NCBI RefSeq assembly: GCF_000177635.2
Contig: NC_014836.1
Span: 2,588,001 to 2,652,000 of the forward strand
Origin: Desulfurispirillum indicum S5
GTDB taxonomy: Bacteria; Chrysiogenota; Chrysiogenetes; Chrysiogenales; Chrysiogenaceae
Length of the DNA: 64,000 bases
Direction of reading: 5' to 3'
The position numbers and the translations under genes are program-made. A model generated the notes under the pieces. It had not been told where the DNA came from. It was given only the letters and a program-made list of their open reading frames with translations, and made no database searches. Shown in pieces: positions 1 to 6,259 of the stretch. Positions within the stretch are counted from its first letter, which is position 1; each line of letters starts with the position of its first letter.

Positions 1-807
1 AAGGACTGGCTCAAGTTTGTGCGCACCAACCGCGCCAGAATCCGCATCACCTCATATCTGAACAAAGTGGAACGCCAGAAGGCCATTGAAAGCGGCAAAG
101 ATATTCTGGAAAAGGGACTGCGCAGCTACCGCAAATCCCTGGACAGCATCGGCCCCAAGAACCGTAGCAAGCTGCTGGAACTCTCCCACATGCCCAGCCT
201 TGATGAACTCTACCGCAACGTGGGCCTGTATAAGATCAACTGCAAGACCCTGCTGGAGCGGCTTTTTGAGGACGATATCGCCAAACGCCAACAGCAGGAT
301 GAGCACGGCAAGCATAAGGATGAAGCAGTTTTCGAAGGGGCCAAAGAGCGCCATCAGGAATCGGTACGCGGCTCGACCATTGAAATCAAGGGCATCTCTG
401 ATGTTCTCATCCGCGTGGCCAACTGCTGTTCCCCCCTGCCCGGGGACCCCATCATCGGCTATGTCACCCATGGCCGTGGCATCAGCATCCACAAACAGGA
501 CTGCCCCCAGATGCGAGACGCCTTCAGCGAGCGCCTGATCGAAGCCAGCTGGAGTGAAGCCGCCACAAAAAATATCTATGCCGTGAATTTCACTGTTCTG
601 TGCAAGGATCAGCCTGGAGTCCTGGCCGGAGTCAGCAGTGTGCTGGGCGACAACAAGGCCAATATCACCAATATCCGCATGGTCAAGCAGGACATCAACC
701 GCGCTGAAGTCTTGCTGGAATTCACCATTGAAGTCAACCACAAGGACCAGCTGACCCACATCCGCAACCGGGTCAAGGGGCTCGATTTTGTGCTGGAAGT
801 GAAATAA
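1..807 (+). CDS. RelA/SpoT-family (p)ppGpp synthetase/hydrolase, C-terminal part
   Basis: This is the 3' end of a gene that begins before the window; the frame is open from base 1. The 268 visible residues are the regulatory C-terminal half of a stringent-response enzyme that makes or breaks down (p)ppGpp in the cytoplasm. The Cys-rich stretch NCCSPLPGD, the GRGISIHKQDC segment and a terminal ACT domain (about the last 75 residues) are typical of the family. The catalytic HD and synthetase domains lie outside the window, so relA and spoT cannot be told apart. A hairpin follows the stop codon. Confidence 0.93.
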   Translation, partial: KDWLKFVRTNRARIRITSYLNKVERQKAIESGKDILEKGLRSYRKSLDSIGPKNRSKLLELSHMPSLDELYRNVGLYKINCKTLLERLFEDDIAKRQQQDEHGKHKDEAVFEGAKERHQESVRGSTIEIKGISDVLIRVANCCSPLPGDPIIGYVTHGRGISIHKQDCPQMRDAFSERLIEASWSEAATKNIYAVNFTVLCKDQPGVLAGVSSVLGDNKANITNIRMVKQDINRAEVLLEFTIEVNHKDQLTHIRNRVKGLDFVLEVK

Positions 808-825
808 CGGAAGTTCCGCACCCTG

Positions 826-844
826 CCACCTCGGCTTCAGGTGG
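826..844 (+). terminator. Weak hairpin terminator after relA/spoT
   Basis: A 6-bp stem CCACCT/AGGTGG with a 7-base loop starts 18 bases after the stop codon and is followed by a T-rich stretch (ttgtt). The T-run is short, so the call is tentative. Confidence 0.4.
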
Positions 845-910
845 TGTTGTTATGAGCTGAAGTTTCGCATTGCACCATCCCGGGTTAAGGCATCATTATA
901 CTGACACTTA

Positions 911-1330
911 TCACGCCAAGACAGTATTGATTTTGCATGTTTGACTCATCTGGCACTCCTGTTTTCGTTTGTGGATATTGCCCTTTTTGACCGCGCAAAA
1001 AGGACTCAAAAACGCGCCCGTTTTTTTCTTTGCTTCGCCTGCAGGCAATCCTTCGATATTGAATTGATCAATGAATAAATCAATTGGCACACCACGAACG
1101 AGAACACAATCACCGGAATCTGAGCTATAGCTCTTTACATACCATTGCTCGATATCAAGAAGTCGTCTATCAGCACTTGACTTAGTAGCACTTGAATCTC
1201 TTCTTCCACCGTCACAAATTATTACTCTTACAGGCCAATTAAGACGAGCTGCCTTTTGTAGAGAAAAATCCATTTTCGTTGCTCGCCGAGACTGGGGCGA
1301 ACTAGCAGCGTTTTTTGCTGTCTCTCTCAA
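911..1330 (-). CDS. Unrecognised protein, 5' end cut by an IS element
   Basis: I do not recognise the family. The 139-residue frame begins at a TTG, but it stays open upstream to base 1390, where the IS5-family element begins. The intact gene therefore probably started beyond the insertion. Across the 5' extension the reading is LNLWYENLSVQ followed by a Lys/Arg-rich stretch. The body has a WPVRVIICDGGRR segment and a WYVKSY...CVLVRG segment, which suggests a compact beta-rich domain. It points away from the DUF262-HEPN pair on the other side of the IS, so both may once have shared a divergent control region. It is probably a broken gene. Confidence 0.4.
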   Translation of the reverse strand: MRETAKNAASSPQSRRATKMDFSLQKAARLNWPVRVIICDGGRRDSSATKSSADRRLLDIEQWYVKSYSSDSGDCVLVRGVPIDLFIDQFNIEGLPAGEAKKKTGAFLSPFCAVKKGNIHKRKQECQMSQTCKINTVLA

Positions 1331-1393
1331 GTTTAGCTTTTGAACTATCTCGCCATCTTGTACTGATAGGTTTTCATACCAAAGATTAAGAAC

Positions 1394-1798
1394 TTATCCA
1401 TAAATTACGCCGATTTTCCTGTATGTGATTATGGCTGCCGCAAGACACGTCAACCCGTAGTGAGTGACCTCAAGCTTCTCAAAGCGCACATGAATCTTCC
1501 TGAAACGGTTGAACCAGGAAATAGATGCTTCCACTATCCAGCGCCTCGCCTTCTTTGATGGGTCACGCTTCTTGTCCTCGATCTCTTCTTTTCGCTGCTT
1601 TACATGGGGTATGTATCCGCGCTGAAGAATGCTGCTGAGCGCCTGCTTTCCCTTGTAGCCACAATCTGCGCAAAGATGCTGCTCCTGCTCTGCAGGCTTC
1701 TCGAAGACTACGCCATCAAGAACAGCTTCAAGCTGGCTCACATCATGCCGGTTCGCTCCGGTTACGACGATGGACAACGGGACGCCACGACCGTCCAC
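1394..1798 (-). CDS. IS5-family transposase, frame B (catalytic C-terminal half)
   Basis: This frame supplies the rest of the DDE domain: VDGRGVPLSIVVTGANRHDV contains the conserved post-DDE strand, LCADCGYKG carries the second catalytic Asp, and the ARRWIVEASISWFNRFRK block contains the YREK-like Glu region. It has no convincing start of its own (the first ATG is internal to the conserved region), which supports production by -1 frameshifting from frame A. The last codons lie in the left terminal inverted repeat. Confidence 0.88.
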   Translation of the reverse strand: MDGRGVPLSIVVTGANRHDVSQLEAVLDGVVFEKPAEQEQHLCADCGYKGKQALSSILQRGYIPHVKQRKEEIEDKKRDPSKKARRWIVEASISWFNRFRKIHVRFEKLEVTHYGLTCLAAAIITYRKIGVIYG

Positions 1799-2231
1799 CA
1801 GGACATGACGCTTGCTCCCGTTTTTTTCCCCGATCCGTCGGGTTCTTCCCTACGGTTTCAAGAGCCATTGGTGCTTTGTACATTCCGCCATCTATGCTTT
1901 GCCACTCCCAGGCAATTCCCTCCATCTCGTCGTACTCAGCCAGCCCTTGACGCCAAATAGCTTCGAATACACCGGCCTTACTCCACTCAATGAAGTACTT
2001 GTGCACGGCACTGGCGCAACCAAACTGCTCCTTGGGTATCGCTTTCCACTGACAACCGGTGCGCAGAACATAGACAATGCCGGAAAACGCCTTCCTGGGG
2101 TTAAGTCGCTTGCGCCCACCACCAGGCTTGCGCTTGTAGACCTTGTCAAGATCTCTTTGCTGGATTGGCAGCAAAGGCTCAACTCTTTGCCAGAAAGCAT
2201 CTGAGACTTCCCATGATTGCACTTTAGACAT
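1743..2231 (-). CDS. IS5-family transposase, frame A (N-terminal half)
   Basis: This 162-residue frame holds the DUF4096-like N-terminal part of an IS5-type transposase (WEVSDAFWQRVEPLLP, RKAFSGIVYVLRTGCQWKAIP) and the first catalytic Asp in WQSIDGG. Near codon 130 the mRNA reads G-GGA-AAA-AAA-CGG, a run of seven A. Slipping back one base there joins frame B and restores the usual DRGK-NGSKRH sequence. Beyond the slip site the C-terminal residues of frame A look non-native. The frames overlap by 56 bases. Confidence 0.88.
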   Translation of the reverse strand: MSKVQSWEVSDAFWQRVEPLLPIQQRDLDKVYKRKPGGGRKRLNPRKAFSGIVYVLRTGCQWKAIPKEQFGCASAVHKYFIEWSKAGVFEAIWRQGLAEYDEMEGIAWEWQSIDGGMYKAPMALETVGKNPTDRGKKREQASCPGGRSWRPVVHRRNRSEPA

Positions 2232-2292
2232 AAATCACCGCCATGAATGATCTCTCACTGAATCATTCTATAGCAAACTATCATGATGGTCA

Positions 2293-3342
2293 ATGATTAT
2301 TTATGGACAAGCTCTAAGCGGTCGAAACAGTTTGTCAGCTGATCGGCTCGACATGTCATTTGGCGAGCTAATGAACATGTATTCGAACGATGAGCTAGTT
2401 ATTGATCCTGAATTCCAAAGATTGTTCCGGTGGGATTTAGAGCAAAGGTCTAGGTTCATCGAATCAATACTTCTAGGCATTCCGATACCGTCAATTTTTG
2501 TTGCCGAAGACACAGATGGCAGGTGGGAGATTGTAGATGGCCTTCAAAGGCTATCCACAATACTTTCTTACTTCGGAATGCTTAAGCACACTCCTGAAAA
2601 GAATGGGTGGGCTCTTGTTGCCGGAGATGTGGTTGAGTCGCTCGAAGGGCTTCAAGTTGCAGACCTCCCAGTTAAATATCAGCTGAATATAAAGCGCTCA
2701 GTATGTCGAATTGAAGTTGTTAAATGGGATAGTAATTATGATATGCGTTACGAGCTTTTTAACAGATTGAATACAGGTGGCTCTCCCTTGACTGATCAAG
2801 AAATACGAAATTGCATATTTCGTGGTATTTCAGTTGAGTTTACCAACTTAATTAAACAGCTTTCATCAAAAAATGACTTTGCTGAGCTTATTCAGCCAAC
2901 GCAAAAACAGAAAGATGAACTGTACCTAGATGAGCTGGTTCTTCGGTTTTTTTCTCTCTTTCAGAATCATGAAAAAGTTAATAAAAACCTCTCAGATCAT
3001 ATGACTGAGTATATGAAAATGGCGACAAGGAAAGAAGTTGATTATGAGGGAAAGATGGAGGCATTTAATCGCGTTGTTGAAATTGTAGGACCGATTGGTC
3101 GAAGCGCCCTAAGCGGTAAAAATGGACAGCTGTCCACCAGTCTTTATGACGGGGTTTTTAATGGAGTAGCTGGAAACATTGATTTTTATGAGAAAGCGGG
3201 TGAAGCCAAACTCCGAGAAAAAATTGAAGCCCTCAAAGAGGATGAGGAGTTCAAGAAGGTTTCTGGTGTGGCATCTAACTACAAGGAAAGGGTTAAAAAG
3301 AGAATTGAAAGAGCCATAGAGGTCTTCGCACCGAATGAGTAA
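2293..3342 (+). CDS. DUF262-domain protein of a DUF262-HEPN pair, probable defence or TA-like module
   Basis: The protein is a DUF262 (GmrSD N-terminal-like) family member: PEFQRLFRW near residue 39, the GIPIPSIFV segment, and the ParB-like signature VDGLQRLST (DGLQR at 82-86). The family is found in nucleotide-dependent DNA restriction and anti-phage proteins. The first eight codons (from 2293) are supplied by the end of the upstream IS element. The family normally begins before the conserved SADRLDMSFGEL, so the native start has been lost. ATG 2353 would give a shortened version. The stop overlaps the start of the HEPN gene by 8 bases. Codon use is AT-richer than in the chromosome core. Confidence 0.85.
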   Translation: MIIYGQALSGRNSLSADRLDMSFGELMNMYSNDELVIDPEFQRLFRWDLEQRSRFIESILLGIPIPSIFVAEDTDGRWEIVDGLQRLSTILSYFGMLKHTPEKNGWALVAGDVVESLEGLQVADLPVKYQLNIKRSVCRIEVVKWDSNYDMRYELFNRLNTGGSPLTDQEIRNCIFRGISVEFTNLIKQLSSKNDFAELIQPTQKQKDELYLDELVLRFFSLFQNHEKVNKNLSDHMTEYMKMATRKEVDYEGKMEAFNRVVEIVGPIGRSALSGKNGQLSTSLYDGVFNGVAGNIDFYEKAGEAKLREKIEALKEDEEFKKVSGVASNYKERVKKRIERAIEVFAPNE

Positions 3343-3970
3343 TTTGCAATCGCTTCTCTGTTGCGAGCTAGATGCTTTGCAGAGCAAGATGTATAAGTGT
3401 AAAACGGTACACCTTCGTTACTCAATGCTCCCAGAGCACCGGCACTTCCTGCTTCGTCAGTCAATTTTAGGAATATATGCGGAATGGGAAGGTTTTTTGA
3501 AGAAGTCTGTCGCTCTTTATTTACAGGAAATAAACAAAGAGCGCGTTCCATTCTCAAATTTGCATGATCATTACATATCCTACCAAACTGACAATGTCGC
3601 CAAATTCAAGTCACCAAAGACGGACTTTGGAACGATAACTAAGTTATCTAGAAATTTGTTCGATATGTATCGGGGGCATGTGGTTTTCAGTACCGCTGTC
3701 AATACAGAGTCAAATGCCAATTTGAAGGTGACAAACACTATATTAAAAAAACTGTGTTTGAAATGTCTTAGCTCTGAATATGAAACTCCACTTAATAAGC
3801 TATTGAAATTTAGAAACTCTATCGCTCATGGTGATGAGGGTATTCCCGTCAAACAGAGTGATGTCGATGATTTCACCTTGCTCGTTCAAGATTTAGCAAC
3901 AGATCTTGTTCTGTCCGTCAATGAAGGCTTTCAGGATAAAGTTTACTTAACCCATAACATCGCGTTGTAG
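3335..3970 (+). CDS. HEPN-domain protein (MAE_28990/MAE_18760-like), partner of DUF262
   Basis: This 211-residue alpha-helical protein has an Rx4H HEPN ribonuclease motif, RNSIAHGDE (Arg160, His165), preceded by an EWEGFLKKS helix. HEPN proteins of this group are predicted RNases that act as toxins or abortive-infection effectors. The ATG overlaps the stop of the DUF262 gene (ATGAGTAA), so the two are translationally coupled and likely act together. The stop codon falls at the left edge of a putative attC site, as expected if the pair is or was carried on an integron cassette. Function is inferred from family and pairing. Confidence 0.75.
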   Translation: MSNLQSLLCCELDALQSKMYKCKTVHLRYSMLPEHRHFLLRQSILGIYAEWEGFLKKSVALYLQEINKERVPFSNLHDHYISYQTDNVAKFKSPKTDFGTITKLSRNLFDMYRGHVVFSTAVNTESNANLKVTNTILKKLCLKCLSSEYETPLNKLLKFRNSIAHGDEGIPVKQSDVDDFTLLVQDLATDLVLSVNEGFQDKVYLTHNIAL

Positions 3971-4022
3971 GTGATGTCCGGCCCGCTACGCGCGCCAGCT
4001 GCACCTGACGGGGGCGTTAGAA
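3952..4022 (+). other. Putative integron attC site 1 (after the HEPN gene)
   Basis: A right-hand core GGCGTTAG (4014-4020) pairs with a left-hand ATAAC box (3954-3958). Inner arms GTAGGTG and CACCTGAC pair across a GC-rich centre. The outer pairing is imperfect, so this is less certain than the other attC calls. Confidence 0.5.
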
Positions 4023-4062
4023 AGCCGAGTTATCCACAAGTAGTAAACCAAAAGGATCTTTG

Positions 4063-4167
4063 ATGCCGTCATCACAAAACAATAGGACACCCACTTTGTC
4101 CTATTGGAGGATTGGAACTGGTGATAATCTACTTTTCTTGCGGTATGGCGAATATGAGAACACTTAA
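4063..4167 (+). CDS. Small cassette ORF, 34 residues, containing a RAYT hairpin
   Basis: ATG 4063 opens a 34-codon frame whose TAA stop (4165-4167) overlaps the TTAAC box of the next attC, a layout typical of cassette genes. A 27-base hairpin (4080-4106) of the RAYT repeat family lies in frame inside it. I recognise no domain. It may be a real small protein or the remnant of a cassette gene rebuilt around an inserted hairpin. Confidence 0.3.
   Translation: MPSSQNNRTPTLSYWRIGTGDNLLFLRYGEYENT
4080..4106. repeat. RAYT/REP-like hairpin, best copy (10-bp stem)
   Basis: Perfect arms CAATAGGACA and TGTCCTATTG flank a 7-base loop CCCACTT. The core GGACA-CCCACTT-TGTCC recurs near 4850 and 5126, and in half-hairpin form near 44780 and 48130. 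A RAYT transposase gene is encoded at 5204. This copy has the longest stem and is followed by GAGG. Confidence 0.8.
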
Positions 4168-4245
4168 CCAGGCCAAGCACGGCGACAGCTTTTTCGTTAC
4201 GGCTTCGCCTCCACTACAAAGCTGCGCGTGTTGGCGGCGTTATGT
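4163..4245 (+). other. Integron attC site 2
   Basis: The left half CTTAACCAGGCCAAGCACG (4164 on) pairs with the right half GCGTGTTGGCGGCGTTATG. The outer TTAAC and GTTATGT boxes match, the inner GGCCAAGCAC/GTGTTGGC arms match, and one unpaired G on the left arm is the expected extrahelical base. The stop codon of the preceding ORF overlaps the left box. Confidence 0.82.
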
Positions 4246-4263
4246 GTATAAAGGAATTTTGAA

Positions 4264-4785
4264 ATGCAACCACTTATGATGGTCAAAAAACATGAAAACC
4301 AAGAATGGAAAGATGAAGAACCAGAAATTTTTAAAACATTATTAGAAGGATACAGAGAATGTATGCCATCTATCAATGACATGTTACTTGAAACAAGGTA
4401 TTTTATGAATAATCATATATTAAATAATGACTTTAAAATAGTACCAAAATATTTTTTGGCTTTTGACGATAGTACAGCTCAAACAAATGACATAGTGTCA
4501 ATTAGTGCCTTATATGTTTTCCCAAAATTTAGAAATAATGGATTTGCAAAAACGCTATTAGATCAAATAAAATTTTTGGCACAACAAAACATTATATTGC
4601 AAAGTGCAGTCAATGAGAATAAATTTGATGAATTAAAAGATTTTTATTTAAAAATGGGGTTCCAAACAACAGGTGTAGTCAATCCACCTGATAGTTTAGG
4701 AATTAAGTATATTGATTTATTTTGGTGTATTTCTCCAATTAAATTAACATTTACTCCAAATGGTACGGCAATTGAACGAACATAA
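4264..4785 (+). CDS. GNAT-family acetyltransferase cassette gene
   Basis: This 173-residue protein has the acetyl-CoA-binding motif A of GNAT enzymes: ISALYVFPKFRNNGFAKTLL, with the R/QxxGxG/A loop at R90-A95. It is followed by the motif B region LKDFYLKMGFQTTG. The acetyl acceptor (a small molecule, antibiotic or protein) cannot be predicted. The ATG lies 25 bases after the GTTATGT core of attC 2 and the stop lies just before attC 3, so it is a complete single-gene cassette. The gene is strikingly AT-rich compared with flanking chromosomal genes, which indicates foreign origin. Confidence 0.78.
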   Translation: MQPLMMVKKHENQEWKDEEPEIFKTLLEGYRECMPSINDMLLETRYFMNNHILNNDFKIVPKYFLAFDDSTAQTNDIVSISALYVFPKFRNNGFAKTLLDQIKFLAQQNIILQSAVNENKFDELKDFYLKMGFQTTGVVNPPDSLGIKYIDLFWCISPIKLTFTPNGTAIERT

Positions 4786-4788
4786 AAC

Positions 4789-4891
4789 ACATAACAAATC
4801 AGGGGAGCTTATGACTATGGCCACACTAAAGGACACCGGCCACACTACAGGACACCCACTTTGTCATAGAGCTGCGCAGCGCCGGTTAGCT
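4789..4891 (+). other. Degenerate attC site 3, invaded by RAYT hairpins
   Basis: The left box ACATAAC (4789-4795) follows the GNAT stop, and a right box GGTTAGCT (4884-4891) precedes the next cassette gene by about 30 bases. Between them lie a half hairpin and a nearly full hairpin of the RAYT family, so the original palindrome can no longer be aligned well. Confidence 0.4.
4821..4866. repeat. RAYT hairpin copy with duplicated 5' half
   Basis: A near-full copy GGACA-CCCACTT-TGTC (4850-4865) is preceded at 19-base spacing by its own flank plus the first half of the hairpin (ggccacactaaaggacacc, then ggccacactacaggacacc). The same kind of 5'-half duplication, with a different flank, is seen at 44771. 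Confidence 0.7.
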
Positions 4892-4919
4892 CTACATTAG
4901 CCGTATAGAGCAGAAAACT

Positions 4920-5207
4920 ATGCGCGTTTCACTTATCGTTTTATCTTTGATCATTTTTCTTCTAAGTGGGTGCGCGAGCACAAAGATTGATGTGACAGGC
5001 CTTTCACTGAAAGAGCCTCTGTGTAAATTGGATGCACAGCCGATAACCGCGCATGTCTATTGGACAGCTCAATGGCGCGCTGACCAAAAGGAACCGGATC
5101 TTCGTGAAGCTGCCAGAGCGCTAAAGGACACCCACTTTGTCCGTGATAGCCTCACCATATATCCGCTACACTCAACCACCAAATTCCCAGCAGGAGGTGC
5201 CCCATGA
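4920..5207 (+). CDS. Small lipoprotein, C-terminus replaced by a RAYT hairpin
   Basis: The first 19 residues are a clear lipoprotein signal ending in the lipobox LSGC, so the product would be membrane-anchored in the periplasm. After residue 66 (REAARA) the frame runs into the RAYT hairpin, which is translated as LKDTHFV, and then into unrelated sequence up to a stop that overlaps the RAYT start (ATGA). The native 3' end and any attC have therefore been lost. The start lies 29 bases after the GTTAGCT core of attC 3. I consider it a truncated cassette gene. Confidence 0.55.
   Translation: MRVSLIVLSLIIFLLSGCASTKIDVTGLSLKEPLCKLDAQPITAHVYWTAQWRADQKEPDLREAARALKDTHFVRDSLTIYPLHSTTKFPAGGAP
5122..5142. 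repeat. RAYT hairpin copy upstream of the transposase
   Basis: GGACA (5126-5130), loop CCCACTT and TGTCC (5138-5142), preceded by TAAA. It lies 61 bases upstream of the RAYT start and disrupts the small lipoprotein gene. Confidence 0.8.
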
Positions 5208-6205
5208 CCATTTCCAGAAGTCAGATTATTGCCCTGGATTCCACGCCCTACTATCACTGCGTCAGTCGTTGTGTGCGGCGGGCCTTTCTGTGTGGCATCG
5301 ACAGCGTAACGGGGCAGAGTTTTGATCATCGCAAGCAGTGGATTCTGGATCGGCTGGGGATGCTGACTGAGGTCTTTGCCATCGATATCTGCGCCTACGC
5401 TCTGATGAGCAACCACTACCATCTGGTGCTGCGGGTTGACCGGGAGCGGGTGGAGGCGATGTCTGACCATGAGGTACTCGGACGCTGGAATGTGCTCTTT
5501 TCCGGTAATCCGCTGATCAGGATGTTCCTGGCGGGGCAGAAGCTCAGCACGGTGCAGGAGCAGATGCTGGCGGCTTTGATTCGGGATATTCGACCCCGCC
5601 TGTATGATATTTCCTGGTTTATGCGCAGTCTCAATGAGTGGATTGCCCGGCAGGCCAACAAGGAAGATGGCTGCAAGGGGCGTTTCTGGGAGGGGCGATT
5701 TCGCACCCAGGCGCTGCTGGATGAATACGGTCTGCTGACGTGCATGGCCTATGTGGATCTGAATGCCATACGGGCGGGGATTGCCGATTCACCGGAGCAT
5801 TCTGACTTTTCTTCCATTCAGGCGCGCATAGGAGCCTGGGGAAAGGCTTTGGGGAAAGAGGCGGCGGCTCAGTGTCCGCCTTTACTGGGTTTTAACGACA
5901 GTGGCACTGATGACGCTCTGCTGCCCTTTACCACCCTGGATTATATGGAACTGGTGGACTGGACGGCGCGCAATGTGCGGGCCGACAAGGCCAGCGCCAT
6001 GGATGAGGACGCGCCGCCGATTCTGGTGCGCATGGGCATAGACAGTGAGCGCTTTACCAGGCAGATGCGGGGTGAAGGTGGCAGCTTCCCAACCTTTATA
6101 GGAGCCTACCACTGTCTGCGCGATGCGGCCAGAGAGCGGGGGTTGCACTATGTGCGAGGCAGTGGTACGGCCAGGCGATTGTTCTGCGGCGAGATGGTTT
6201 CATAA
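5204..6205 (+). CDS. REP-associated tyrosine transposase (RAYT, Y1/HUH family)
   Basis: This 333-residue single-strand DNA transposase-like protein has the HUH metal-binding motif SNHYHLVL (His71 and His73) and the downstream YVDLNAIRAG block with the probable nucleophile Tyr183, the signature of TnpA_REP proteins. RAYTs are single-copy domesticated relatives of IS200/IS605 transposases that cut and spread small REP hairpins. A strong ribosome site (CAGGAGGTG) precedes ATG 5204. Copies of a matching hairpin family cluster just upstream and in distant cassettes. No IS200-type ends are seen around the gene. Confidence 0.88.
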   Translation: MTISRSQIIALDSTPYYHCVSRCVRRAFLCGIDSVTGQSFDHRKQWILDRLGMLTEVFAIDICAYALMSNHYHLVLRVDRERVEAMSDHEVLGRWNVLFSGNPLIRMFLAGQKLSTVQEQMLAALIRDIRPRLYDISWFMRSLNEWIARQANKEDGCKGRFWEGRFRTQALLDEYGLLTCMAYVDLNAIRAGIADSPEHSDFSSIQARIGAWGKALGKEAAAQCPPLLGFNDSGTDDALLPFTTLDYMELVDWTARNVRADKASAMDEDAPPILVRMGIDSERFTRQMRGEGGSFPTFIGAYHCLRDAARERGLHYVRGSGTARRLFCGEMVS

Positions 6206-6259
6206 AAATGCCATATCGCATCCAGGAGCTGCATTTTATCGGCACCGCCAGCTGTTGCC

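Larger units (their letters stand above)
1390..2314 (-). mobile_element. IS5-family insertion sequence, 925 bp, with TAA target duplication
   Basis: The ends are imperfect inverted repeats: gaacttatccataaat at 1390 and gagcttgtccataaat read inward from 2314. A 3-bp direct repeat TAA (1387-1389 and 2315-2317) flanks them, which is the target-site duplication. Two overlapping minus-strand frames encode a DDE transposase joined by a probable -1 frameshift, as in the IS427-type subgroup. The stop of the second frame lies inside the left inverted repeat. The element sits between the truncated minus-strand ORF and the DUF262 gene. Confidence 0.9.

Noticed and set aside
883-910. GTTAAGG after the relA/spoT gene as a left cassette border
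   Set aside because: It does not fit GTTRRRY (last base G) and no paired left box is present.
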